A DNA stretch of 64,000 nt, taken from NCBI GenBank assembly GCA_963708575.1, contig CAVPTB010000003.1:434001-498000 (forward strand), read 5' to 3'. A program made the translations under genes and the position numbers. Shown piece by piece: positions 25,643 through 34,790 of the stretch (position 1 is the stretch's first letter; every line of letters begins with the position of its first letter). Source of the stretch: DASVWZ01 sp963708575 (GTDB lineage Bacteria; Acidobacteriota; Terriglobia; Terriglobales; Acidobacteriaceae). The notes beneath the pieces were generated by a model. The model saw only the letters and a program-made list of their open reading frames with translations, did not search any database and had not been told where the DNA came from.

Positions 25643-27280
25643 CTATTTACGCGCAAACTCGCTGTGATGTCTGCTGTACAAGCGATAAATCACGAGCCCG
25701 ATCGCCAGCCAGGCAAAGAAGCGCAGCCAGGTCAGAATAGGTAACCCCGACATCAGCAGCACGCAAAAGAAAACGCTGAGCACCGGTGCTGCAATGCCTC
25801 CGGGTGCCCGGAATCCACGCCGCCTGCCCGGATCGCGGAAGCGCAGAATGATCACTCCCACCGACACCAGAACGAATGCAAATAACGTGCCGATATTGGA
25901 CAGGTCAGAAAGCGTGCCGATATCCAGAAATCCCGCCGGAATGCCCACCAAGAAACCTGCAATCCAGGTAGCGGTGGCCGGGGTACGAAAACGCGGATGG
26001 ACCCGTCCAAAAAGTTTGGGCAGCAATCCATCGCGAGACATGGAGAACCAGACTCTCGCCTGTCCCAATTGAAACACGAGCAACGACGAGATCATGCCCA
26101 TCATTGCCCCGAACAGTACCCCCAAATGCACCCAGTTCAATGTGTGAGAACCTGTGGTGCTGGCCAGCATTTTCAAGCTGTTTACCACGGGGGCGGCATC
26201 GTCCCGAACAGAGGCCCAGGGCACCACACCGGTGAGCACAATCGCCACGCCGATGTAGAGGATCGTGCACACAACCAAGGTGGCAATGATCCCTATTGGT
26301 AGATCGCGCTGAGGATTGTGGGCTTCTTCCGCAGCCGTAGACACGGAATCGAATCCGATATACGTGAAAAAGATAATCGACCCGCCAGTCAGAATCCCCG
26401 ACCACCCTTGCGGTGCGAACGGGTGCCAGTTGCTGGGGTGAACGTAATTCGCGCCTACGATTACGAACGCCAGAATGGCCGAAATCTTCAGGATAACCAT
26501 GACGTTGTTGGCTTCCGCGGATTCACGAATACCACGCACTAGAATGACTGTCAGGATCAGCACTACCAGAAAGGCCGGGATGTTGAACCCGAAATGCAGG
26601 CCCGGCGCGTACAGCATGTCGCCTTTGAGATCGGTGAGACCGCCGGGCAGGTATGCCGGAGAGATCCAACGTAACGAGGGACGCCAACCAAACCAGTCCA
26701 GCATGTCGACGAGATGGGCTGAGAACCCTACGCTCACCGCCATGTTGCTGACGGCATATTCCAGGATGAGGTCCCAGCCAATGATCCAGGCGATCAACTC
26801 ACCCATGGTCGCGTAGGTGTAGGTGTACGCGCTTCCCGCGATGGGGATCATGGAAGCCAGTTCGGCGTAGCAGAGGCCGGTGAATGCGCACACAATCGCC
26901 ACCAGCACGAGGGAAATCGCTAGCGCCGGACCGGCCCCCGGTCTTCCCGTGGTGGCATGATGGGTGATCAGGTAATCCAGTAGGGGAGCGTTGAAAATCG
27001 ACGACGTGTCGAATTTCTGTCCCGCAATCGCGGTCCCGATTACCGTAAAAATACCGGAACCAATGACCGCACCGATACCGAGAGCCGTCAGCGATACCGG
27101 CCCCAGAGTCTTTTTCAGCCTTCGCTCGGGATCTTCCGAATCCGTAATCAGCTTGTCAATCGACTTGCAGCAAAAAAGCTGATTCTCCGACGTGCGAATG
27201 ACGCCATCCGGCGAGTCTTTGACTGGAGTTGACGGTTCTGCCAAAGGATGTGGTCTCCTGGACCCGGGCAATTTGGCCAT
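25643..27280 (-). CDS. APC-superfamily amino-acid permease (CAT type)
   Basis: A 545-residue inner-membrane transporter with 12-14 hydrophobic helices. The first helix holds ALGIGAVIGSGIFTVIGTAIAG, the substrate-binding unwound-helix motif of APC transporters. Later segments include AYTYTYATMGELIAWIIGWDLILEYAV and FFTYIGFDSVSTAAEEAHNPQRDLPIGI. The cytoplasmic N-terminus is long (about 55 residues). Members exchange or import cationic or neutral amino acids; the precise substrate cannot be read. The 53-residue basic protein lies immediately upstream, 49 bases away, on the same strand. Confidence 0.93.
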   Translation of the reverse strand: MAKLPGSRRPHPLAEPSTPVKDSPDGVIRTSENQLFCCKSIDKLITDSEDPERRLKKTLGPVSLTALGIGAVIGSGIFTVIGTAIAGQKFDTSSIFNAPLLDYLITHHATTGRPGAGPALAISLVLVAIVCAFTGLCYAELASMIPIAGSAYTYTYATMGELIAWIIGWDLILEYAVSNMAVSVGFSAHLVDMLDWFGWRPSLRWISPAYLPGGLTDLKGDMLYAPGLHFGFNIPAFLVVLILTVILVRGIRESAEANNVMVILKISAILAFVIVGANYVHPSNWHPFAPQGWSGILTGGSIIFFTYIGFDSVSTAAEEAHNPQRDLPIGIIATLVVCTILYIGVAIVLTGVVPWASVRDDAAPVVNSLKMLASTTGSHTLNWVHLGVLFGAMMGMISSLLVFQLGQARVWFSMSRDGLLPKLFGRVHPRFRTPATATWIAGFLVGIPAGFLDIGTLSDLSNIGTLFAFVLVSVGVIILRFRDPGRRRGFRAPGGIAAPVLSVFFCVLLMSGLPILTWLRFFAWLAIGLVIYRLYSRHHSEFARK

Positions 27281-27329
27281 CAGCCGGCGGAGCCTCCCGC
27301 CGGCCGGCCCAAAACTGCCAGGTTACCGC

Positions 27330-27491
27330 TTACCGCTTCGACTGTCCGCGTACCAACTTCTTCACTTTGCGCTTTGCCGAGCCACGCGCGTATTCACGCG
27401 GTTTCAATGGACTTTCCGTCTTCTTCTTTTTTCGTGCGGTGCGGCGTGCCTTTTTACGTTCGTCTTTTGCGAGTGCTTTTGTATTTGCCAT
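27330..27491 (-). CDS. Small highly basic protein (53 residues)
   Basis: An ATG at 27491 is preceded by AGGAG (CAGGAGTTT). It opens a 53-residue frame ending in TAA at 27330. The protein begins MANTKALAKDERKKARR and ends VRGQSKR. About 40% of residues are Lys or Arg and there is no hydrophobic segment. That composition suggests binding to nucleic acid or ribosome. It might be an unrecognised acidobacterial small protein. It lies between the permease and the UvrD gene. The good ribosome-binding site and the absence of any other use for this stretch are the main support. Confidence 0.6.
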   Translation of the reverse strand: MANTKALAKDERKKARRTARKKKKTESPLKPREYARGSAKRKVKKLVRGQSKR

Positions 27492-27603
27492 AAACTCCTG
27501 AGAATTGCGTAATTTGGGAAATCAGGTTATTGAAAAATTGGGCAATTGGATTTGAAACCTTCGAATTACCAAATTGCCTAATTACTCAATTACCCAATGC
27601 CTT
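27492..27603. repeat. AT-rich AATT-array, imperfect inverted repeat
   Basis: This 112-base spacer between the UvrD stop and the small basic gene is far poorer in G+C than its surroundings. It is built of repeated AATT-containing units such as AATTGGGCAATTGG on one side and CCAAATTGCCTAATTACTC on the other, so the two halves pair imperfectly. It may be a degenerate palindromic intergenic element. Confidence 0.45.
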
Positions 27604-30243
27604 CTAGCCCCGTTCCAGCTGAGCGTACTTCTCCACCAGCTTTTTTAAACCGAACCTCGGGAATTGTACCGTAATCTTGGCATCTTCTCCCTCCCCTTCG
27701 CGCTGGTAGACCGTGCCTTCGCCGTATTTCGGATGTTTTACCTTTTGTCCCGGACGGAAGCCTTTCTTCCCTTTCGGCTCCTCGACCGGCACTTGAGGAC
27801 GGGTAAACTTCTTACCGCGAGAGGCAAAAAACTCGGCAATGTTATCAATGGAGTTGTACTTGTTCGCCGAATAAGCCGGAGTTCGTGGCTTTTGCGGCGG
27901 CTTCCAACTCGCGCTTTGATCTTCGTCTTCGTAGGCGTAGTGCGTCGATTCACCGTGATCGCCTACACCACTTTCACCCGCCGAGCCGGCATACGAGCGT
28001 GCGCCTGCCGTTTCTCGGTTGCTGCGTTGCCGCTGAGACACACCAAGCTCATCTACCAACGCCACTGGGATCTCTTCGAGGAAGCGCGATGGGATACTCG
28101 CTTCCGGCAAATCCGTTCCGTAGCGACGACGGTAGACTGCCCGAGTCAAAACCAGAGTGTCCATAGCCCGCGTCATCCCCACGTAGCACAGACGACGCTC
28201 CTCTTCGATATCGTCCGGCTGCAGGAAAGTACGCGAGTGCGGAAACAGTCCCTCTTCCAGACCGCCCAGAAACACCAGGGAAAATTCGAGACCCTTGGCG
28301 GCATGCAGCGTCATCAACGTGATCTGCGCACGTTCATCGTAAGCATCGGCATCGCTGACCAGAGCCGCATGATCGAGAAACTGATCGAGTGTCTCACCAC
28401 GATCACGCGAATCCATCGCAGCGTTGACCAGTTCGCGCAAGTTCTCGATTCGCGAGTAAGCTTCCGGCGTATCTTCTTCCTCAAGCTGCTTCATATATCC
28501 GGTGCGATCAATAATGAACTTTAGAACCTCCGCTGTGTTGGCGGGACCCCCGGGAGTACGAAATGGCTCCGGGCCACCACTTTCAGGTTCAGTTACCAGC
28601 GGGGCAGCTGCAGGCGCAGTATCAAAGCTCACTTCCTCTGGCGCTCCAAAATCGAACGAGGTATTTTCTTCCAAGTCTGTAGGATCAAACTCGGTTTCGT
28701 CCTCTGCTCCTTCGTCGGACTCGGCGGAAACAATTTCATCTTCGATTGTTACAGTCTCCTCCAACCGCTCAGCATAAGTCCCGCCCAGCATGGCGCGAGC
28801 GTCTAAGATCATCGTTTGAAAGCTCTTCAGCGCCGCCAGAGCTCGCTGTGGCAGGAGCTGCCTCCGAATCGCCACCCCGACGGCTCCCCAAAGTGACACG
28901 CCACTCTCCAGCGCTACCCGCTCCAGAGTCTCGACAGTGGTTTTACCGATGCCGCGCACCGGCGTGTTGATCACTCGCAGCAGCGCGATTGAATCATCCA
29001 GATTATGAATGAGCTTGAGATACGAAATCATGTCCTTGATTTCGGCCCGCTCGTAGAAGGAAAATCCACCCACCACGTGGTACTTGAGTTGATAGCGCCG
29101 CATGGCCTCTTCAAACAGGCGCGACTGCGAGTTCGTGCGGTAAAGCACCGCCACCCGGGCATTCTCTCCCTGATTCGCTGCTTCCCGCAGATATTTCGAA
29201 ATGTAATCGGCCGCGAAGAGCGCTTCGTTCTCGCCATCGGGAGCTTCGTAGTACCCGATCTTCGTGCCGCCCTGCCGCGACGTCCACAGATTCTTGCCCT
29301 TGCGTTTGAGATTATTCGCCACCACTGCCGAGGCCGCTTGCAGAATGTTCTGCGTGGAACGGTAATTCTGCTCCAGCCGCACGATCTTCGCTTCCGGGAA
29401 GTCTTTCTCAAATTCCAGAATGTTGCGGATATCCGCGCCCCGCCACGAATAGATCGACTGATCCTCATCGCCCACGGCACACACGTTGTGCCGCGTTCCC
29501 GCCAGCATGCGCATCAGTTCGTATTGCGGACGGTTGGTGTCCTGATATTCGTCGATCATCACATACTGGAATCGCCGGTTGTAGTACTCGCGAACTTCCG
29601 GCACAGCTTTCAATAACCGAGCCGTCTCGAGCAGAAGATCATCGAAATCGAGCGCGTTGGCCTTGGCAAGCTCTTTCTTGTACTCCGCATAAATCTGCGC
29701 GACCCGCTCTGTCTTCGGATCAGCTGATTGCAGGTAGACCTCTTGCGGATCGAGCATGTGGTTCTTCGCCCACGAAATATGCGAAAGAACCGAACGCGGA
29801 GTGGTCTGCTTATCGTCGATGCCCAGCCGCCGCATGATCGACTTCACCAGCTGCTGCTGGTCGGCCTCGTCATAAATGACGAATTGCCTGCTCAGTCCAA
29901 GGGGAGGCTTGCCCGGCACTGCCGAAGGAATACGCAGCGCCTCAATGTCACGACGTAACACGCGCACACAAAACGAATGAAAGGTGGAAATGACCGGCTT
30001 GGCGATGGAAAGCCCGCCAACTAGCTTGTCCACGCGCTCCACCATCTCCGAAGCCGCTTTGTTGGTAAACGTCATCGCCAGAATGGACTCCGGCATGACG
30101 CCCAGGTTTTCAATGAGATGGGCAATACGGTACGTGATCACGCGTGTTTTGCCGCTGCCGGCGCCGGCCAGGATGAGCACCGGCCCTTCCGTGGTTTCGA
30201 CGGCTTCCCGTTGTTGCGGATTGAGTTTATCGAGGAATGACAA
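27604..30243 (-). CDS. UvrD/PcrA-type ATP-dependent DNA helicase
   Basis: An 879-residue superfamily 1A helicase. It carries the Q motif (LNPQQREAV), Walker A AGAGSGKT (26-33), TFTNKAASEM, DEYQDTN, GDEDQSIYSWRGAD, EQNYRST, LMTLHAAKGLEF and VGMTRA. The C-terminal FRPGQKVKHPKYGEGTV is the Tudor-like domain typical of PcrA, which contacts RNA polymerase. Unusual is a roughly 75-residue acidic insertion (about residues 495-568; runs of Glu/Asp with Ala/Pro) in the 2B-domain region. Such helicases act in nucleotide excision repair and replication-transcription conflict; mfd lies 1 kb away on the other strand. PcrA and UvrD names are equally applicable. Confidence 0.96.
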   Translation of the reverse strand: MSFLDKLNPQQREAVETTEGPVLILAGAGSGKTRVITYRIAHLIENLGVMPESILAMTFTNKAASEMVERVDKLVGGLSIAKPVISTFHSFCVRVLRRDIEALRIPSAVPGKPPLGLSRQFVIYDEADQQQLVKSIMRRLGIDDKQTTPRSVLSHISWAKNHMLDPQEVYLQSADPKTERVAQIYAEYKKELAKANALDFDDLLLETARLLKAVPEVREYYNRRFQYVMIDEYQDTNRPQYELMRMLAGTRHNVCAVGDEDQSIYSWRGADIRNILEFEKDFPEAKIVRLEQNYRSTQNILQAASAVVANNLKRKGKNLWTSRQGGTKIGYYEAPDGENEALFAADYISKYLREAANQGENARVAVLYRTNSQSRLFEEAMRRYQLKYHVVGGFSFYERAEIKDMISYLKLIHNLDDSIALLRVINTPVRGIGKTTVETLERVALESGVSLWGAVGVAIRRQLLPQRALAALKSFQTMILDARAMLGGTYAERLEETVTIEDEIVSAESDEGAEDETEFDPTDLEENTSFDFGAPEEVSFDTAPAAAPLVTEPESGGPEPFRTPGGPANTAEVLKFIIDRTGYMKQLEEEDTPEAYSRIENLRELVNAAMDSRDRGETLDQFLDHAALVSDADAYDERAQITLMTLHAAKGLEFSLVFLGGLEEGLFPHSRTFLQPDDIEEERRLCYVGMTRAMDTLVLTRAVYRRRYGTDLPEASIPSRFLEEIPVALVDELGVSQRQRSNRETAGARSYAGSAGESGVGDHGESTHYAYEDEDQSASWKPPQKPRTPAYSANKYNSIDNIAEFFASRGKKFTRPQVPVEEPKGKKGFRPGQKVKHPKYGEGTVYQREGEGEDAKITVQFPRFGLKKLVEKYAQLERG

Positions 30244-30452
30244 AACGTAATCGCCCTACAAGAGATCTGCCTTCTATTGTTGCACGCCCGACCCGCGAAA
30301 TTAAGCCGTCGACACACCTGCACGGAAAGGACTATCCCTCCGATCCTTGTCAGCCGCCAGGCGGCCGAATACGCTCGAACAGAATCATCACTGATCCCAG
30401 CAAGCCCAGTCGGCGGTGAAAATCGCAAACCCGATGTGAAGGAGAATTGGAA

Positions 30453-31064
30453 ATGGCTTCTGCTGCAAAACCGGCGCTCGAGAGTCCGACCACCTTGCCG
30501 AAAGTTGCGAACCCTGCCCCGCTAGGCTTGGCCGCATTCGGAGTTACCACTGTCGTGCTCAGCTGCATCAATGCGGGCGTGCTTCCCCCGGAAGCGACTG
30601 CTGCCGTCATCCCCCTTGCATTCGCATTTGGCGGCCTTGCCCAACTCATTACCGGCGTCCTCGAGTACTCGAATGGCAACACCTTCGGCACCGTGGCGTT
30701 TACCGCCTATGGCGCGTTCTGGTGCTGGTATTCATTAATGGTCTGGACGATCGGTGCAGGCTGGATTAAGCCTCCAGCCGCCGTCGGAGTTGCGGCTGTC
30801 CTCGCCATGTGGGGAATCTTCACCCTTTACATGTGGGTCGCCACTTTCAAAGCCAACAAAGGTATCTTCGCGACTTTCCTATGCTTGTGGGTGACATTCT
30901 TCTTGCTTGCTGCCGGAGATTTCGGCTGGGCCCCGGGAAAGAGGCTGGGCGGCATCCTCGGCCTGGTCACGGGGGCAATTGCTCTCTACGTATCGTTCGC
31001 CGAGGTGCTGAATGCCACTTTCGGCGGAGAGACTCTACCGTTGGGCAAGCCGATCATATCGTAG
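30453..31064 (+). CDS. GPR1/FUN34/YaaH (SatP-like) acetate uptake transporter
   Basis: A 203-residue inner-membrane protein with six hydrophobic helices. The family signature NPAPLGLAAFG is at the start of the first helix, and the conserved NAG and QLITGVLEYSNGNTFGTVAF segments follow, as does FWCWYSLMVW. AceTr-family proteins take up acetate or succinate with protons. ATG 30453 is chosen over the in-frame TTG at 30447 because GGAG lies 8 bases upstream. A GC-rich hairpin follows the gene. Confidence 0.92.
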   Translation: MASAAKPALESPTTLPKVANPAPLGLAAFGVTTVVLSCINAGVLPPEATAAVIPLAFAFGGLAQLITGVLEYSNGNTFGTVAFTAYGAFWCWYSLMVWTIGAGWIKPPAAVGVAAVLAMWGIFTLYMWVATFKANKGIFATFLCLWVTFFLLAAGDFGWAPGKRLGGILGLVTGAIALYVSFAEVLNATFGGETLPLGKPIIS

Positions 31065-31075
31065 GCGCTTTGGGC

Positions 31076-31104
31076 GGGCGCTCTTACTCGCGCGAGCGCC
31101 CTTT
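31076..31104 (+). terminator. Putative terminator after the acetate transporter
   Basis: GGGCGCTC (31076-31083) and GAGCGCCC (31094-31101) form a perfect 8-bp GC-rich stem with a 10-base loop, followed by only TTT. It starts 11 bases after the stop codon. It looks like a factor-independent terminator with a weak U-tract. Confidence 0.6.
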
Positions 31105-31169
31105 ACCTTCCCACACCCAAACCCGTTATGAGAACCTCACCCCTTTCGGCCTGTTAGAATTAAGAGGCG

Positions 31170-34100
31170 ATGGTCTTGGCGTTTGTCCGTGATTTGTTCG
31201 CGGACGTGGAGAAACTGCCCAGTACGACGCGTGCAGCCTCCCATCTGCGAGAGGGCACGGGGCGTATACGTGTTTCCGGACTCACCCCTACCGCAAAAGC
31301 TCTTCTGCTCGTTCTCCTCCAGAAGAGCTCCGGGCGGCCTTTCATCGTGGTGGTTCCCGACAACCGTGCTGCCGAGGAACTGGTCCCGGTGCTGCAAGCT
31401 TTCCACGAGTTGACTGGCGGCAACGATCCTGACTCGATCTTCACCCTTCCCACTCGAGACGTGCTTCCCTTTCAGAATTTGTCCCCGCATCCGGAAATTC
31501 AGGAGGAGCGCGCCGCTGCACTTTGGAAAGTGGCGACCGGGGCGGTCTCGATCCTGGTCTCTCCCATTGCTGGAACCGCACTTCGACTGAAATCCGCTGA
31601 ATACTACGCGGACTTGGCTCGCACCGTTCGTCGCGGTGAAACGCTCGACATCGATTCGCTTCTCGCGCACTTGAACACGATTGGATACACGTCAAACGAC
31701 TTGGTCGAAATGCCCGGTGAGTATGCGCTGCGTGGCGGAATCCTCGACGTCTATTCGCCGGAAGCGGATCGCCCCGTGCGTATCGAGTTTTTTGGCGACG
31801 AAGTCGAGTCCATCCGCAAGTTCGATCCCGGAACCCAGCGCTCCTCGAATCCCGTTGACGAGGCTTTGCTGCTTCCCCTGACCGAGACACCCGTAAGCGA
31901 GGAACTGCTGGGAGCGATTCATGTCCGGCTCTCCGGCAAGAGAATCACCGGCGCGGAAGAAATTGTTGAGCAAGCCATAAAAGCGGGCGGGGTTACGGTC
32001 TTTCCCGGATGGGAGTTTTATGCGCCGGTAGCCGGAGCGGATCGTACGATTTTTGAATTGATGCCACGTGCCGCGGTTCTAGCCGACGAACCGGAGAGTT
32101 TGAAACGCGAATTTGATCATCTCTGGGCGCGCATTGAAGAGATGCACGAACGCAGTGGTGTAGGGAATCTCGTGCAGCCCTCTGATCTCTACCTGCCGCC
32201 CGATGCATGGTGGGAAAAGCTCGCGAGTCTACCCGGTGCCGAAATCGAGAACCTCGGAATTTCGCGGCCGGATGAACCCGAGCCGGTGAGCTTCCATTCC
32301 CAGCCCTCGCCCCGTTTTCACGGCAGCGTCGAAGGCTTGCTGGAAGAATCGCGCAAGCAGATTGCAGAGAACCGTCGTGTGCTCGTGGCCGTTCCGAACA
32401 TCGGAGAAGTGGAGAGACTGGCGGACATTTTCAGCGAGAACGCCGCCTCCTTTCGCCTGGGCAGCCGCACCCGGGGCGGCGAAAGCTATGCCGACGAAAC
32501 TTCCTACTTCACCGGCGAAGTGCTCACTACGACGTTAACCAAAGCTTACATTCCGGATGGAGTCATCCTCCCGGAAGCGCATCTCTCCATCTTTGGGGCC
32601 CGTGATTTATTTGACGAGTCGGAGTCGGTCGTCTCCCGTCCGCAGCGCCAGCGCTCGAAGACATCAGCGTTCCTGTCTGACTTCCGCGATCTCCAGGTCG
32701 GTGATTACGTTGTTCACATTGAGCACGGCATCGGGCAATACCAGGGTCTGAAGGAAATCAACCAAGGCGACGGCAACGCTGAGTTCATGCTCCTGGAATA
32801 CGCCGAGGGTGCCCGGCTTTACGTTCCACTGACGCGTCTCGACCTCATTCAGAAATATCGTTCCGCCGAGGGCGCCAAGCCGGTCCTCAGCCACATGGGC
32901 ACGCAGGCCTGGTCGAAGACCAAGGCTCGAGTGCGCAAGGCCATGAAAGACATGGCCGATGAACTGATCAAGCTCTATGCCGAACGCAAGTCGGCCAAAG
33001 GCAACGCGTTCTCCCCCGACAACCAGTGGATGCGCGAGTTCGAGGACGCCTTCGAATACACCGAGACCGACGATCAGGAATACGCCATTGCTGACGTGAA
33101 GCGTGATATGGAATCTACGCAGCCCATGGATCGCCTGCTCTGCGGTGACGTCGGCTACGGCAAGACGGAAATCGCCATGCGCGCCGCGTTCAAGGCAGTC
33201 AATGACAACAAGCAGGTAGCGGTGCTCGCGCCCACCACGGTCCTCGCCTTTCAGCATTACGAGACTTTCAAGCAACGGTTCGCCGCGTTTCCCGTCACCA
33301 TCGAAATGATTAGCCGCTTCCGCACCCCAAAACAGCAGAAGGAAATTCTGCAAAAAGTGGAGGCCGGGAAGATCGACATACTCATCGGCACGCATCGCTT
33401 GCTTTCGAAAGACATCAAGTTCACTGATCTCGGATTGCTGGTTGTCGATGAAGAGCAGCGCTTCGGTGTCCGTCACAAAGAACGCTTGAAGCAGATGCGC
33501 AAAGAAGTTGATGTTCTGACCATGTCCGCCACGCCCATCCCCCGGACGCTGCACATGTCGCTGGTCGGACTGCGCGACATGAGTGTCATCGAGACGCCGC
33601 CAAAAGATCGCATGGCGATCCAAACCGTGGTCGCGAGTTGGGACGAAAAGCTCATTCAGTCAGCCATTGAGCAGGAACTCGATCGCGGCGGCCAAATTTA
33701 TTTCGTACACAACCGCGTCGAGAGCATTTGGGAGATCGCTGCGAAGCTTCAGGAATTGGTCCCGAAGGCGCGGATCATCGTCGGCCACGGCCAAATGGGT
33801 GAGGGCGAGCTCGAAAAAGTGATGATGAAATTCATGCATCACGAGGCCGACATCTTGGTCGCAACCACCATCATCGAGAATGGCCTCGACATCCCACTCT
33901 GCAACACCATCGTCATCAATCGCGCCGACCGCATGGGCCTTTCTGAGCTTTACCAGTTACGCGGACGCGTTGGTCGATCGAACCGTCGTGCCTATGCCTA
34001 CCTGCTGGTTCCCGCAGACGTCGAACTCACTCCGATTGCCCGCCGCCGTCTGGCAGCACTGAAAGAATTCTCAGACCTTGGGGCTGGCTTTAAGATTGCC

Positions 34101-34718
34101 GCGCTTGATCTTGAATTACGCGGTGCGGGCAATTTACTCGGCGGCGAGCAGAGCGGACATATCGAGGCTGTCGGATTCGAACTCTACACTCAGATGCTGG
34201 ACCGAGCTGTCCGTGAAATGAAAGGCGAAGTCGCTCCGGAAGAAGCGGAAACTCAACTCAACCTCGGTCTCAACATCCGCATTCCGGCCGAATACATTGC
34301 CGAAGAAAATCAACGTCTTCGCATGTACAAGCGCGTTGCCGGAATCGAAAAAGAGTCGCAACTGACCGATGTCAGATCCGAACTGCAAGACCGTTATGGA
34401 GAGCCTCCCGCCGCCGTGCGGCATCTCCTTGATTACGCCTCACTAAAATTAATGGCCGTACGCGTAGGCGTCGTAGCGATTGAGCGTAAGAAAGATTTGA
34501 TCACAGTGAAGTTCCGCCCCAATGCGGTTATCGATCCTGCGAAGCTGATGCAATTCGTCTCTTCTCAAAAGGGCGCCCAGTTCGCACCCGATGGCACATT
34601 GCGGTTCTCTCTGAAGACGAACGCCCCCGCGGAAGTGCTGAATCAACTGCGCGCGTTATTGGAAGAACTCGCCGGCGACATCGCACCGGAAACATCGACC
34701 ACCGAGAACGTCCACTAG
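31170..34718 (+). CDS. mfd: Transcription-repair coupling factor
   Basis: A 1182-residue Mfd that releases stalled RNA polymerase and recruits UvrA. Visible in order: the UvrB-like N-terminal module (SGLTPTAKALLL, ALRGGILDVYSPEADRPVRIEFFGDEVESIR), the RNA-polymerase-interacting CarD/RID region (VGDYVVHIEHGIGQYQGL), then RecG-type helicase motifs with GDVGYGKT at 659-666, DEEQRFG, MSATPIPRTLHM, and ENGLDIPLCNTIVINRADRMGLSELYQLRGRVGRS. The C-terminal D7 domain follows (about 1010-1150). Length is normal. It starts at ATG 31170, with AGAGG close upstream. Confidence 0.98.
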   Translation: MVLAFVRDLFADVEKLPSTTRAASHLREGTGRIRVSGLTPTAKALLLVLLQKSSGRPFIVVVPDNRAAEELVPVLQAFHELTGGNDPDSIFTLPTRDVLPFQNLSPHPEIQEERAAALWKVATGAVSILVSPIAGTALRLKSAEYYADLARTVRRGETLDIDSLLAHLNTIGYTSNDLVEMPGEYALRGGILDVYSPEADRPVRIEFFGDEVESIRKFDPGTQRSSNPVDEALLLPLTETPVSEELLGAIHVRLSGKRITGAEEIVEQAIKAGGVTVFPGWEFYAPVAGADRTIFELMPRAAVLADEPESLKREFDHLWARIEEMHERSGVGNLVQPSDLYLPPDAWWEKLASLPGAEIENLGISRPDEPEPVSFHSQPSPRFHGSVEGLLEESRKQIAENRRVLVAVPNIGEVERLADIFSENAASFRLGSRTRGGESYADETSYFTGEVLTTTLTKAYIPDGVILPEAHLSIFGARDLFDESESVVSRPQRQRSKTSAFLSDFRDLQVGDYVVHIEHGIGQYQGLKEINQGDGNAEFMLLEYAEGARLYVPLTRLDLIQKYRSAEGAKPVLSHMGTQAWSKTKARVRKAMKDMADELIKLYAERKSAKGNAFSPDNQWMREFEDAFEYTETDDQEYAIADVKRDMESTQPMDRLLCGDVGYGKTEIAMRAAFKAVNDNKQVAVLAPTTVLAFQHYETFKQRFAAFPVTIEMISRFRTPKQQKEILQKVEAGKIDILIGTHRLLSKDIKFTDLGLLVVDEEQRFGVRHKERLKQMRKEVDVLTMSATPIPRTLHMSLVGLRDMSVIETPPKDRMAIQTVVASWDEKLIQSAIEQELDRGGQIYFVHNRVESIWEIAAKLQELVPKARIIVGHGQMGEGELEKVMMKFMHHEADILVATTIIENGLDIPLCNTIVINRADRMGLSELYQLRGRVGRSNRRAYAYLLVPADVELTPIARRRLAALKEFSDLGAGFKIAALDLELRGAGNLLGGEQSGHIEAVGFELYTQMLDRAVREMKGEVAPEEAETQLNLGLNIRIPAEYIAEENQRLRMYKRVAGIEKESQLTDVRSELQDRYGEPPAAVRHLLDYASLKLMAVRVGVVAIERKKDLITVKFRPNAVIDPAKLMQFVSSQKGAQFAPDGTLRFSLKTNAPAEVLNQLRALLEELAGDIAPETSTTENVH

Positions 34719-34790
34719 TTTGAGACAACTTGTTTCGTCGTGCGGGATCAGAATCCCGCTCGCATGCTAATCTCAAATTCCTCGACAATC

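Noticed and set aside
32664..33623. A 319-residue frame antisense to mfd
   Set aside because: It lies wholly within the helicase motifs of mfd and shows no independent start signal or family resemblance.
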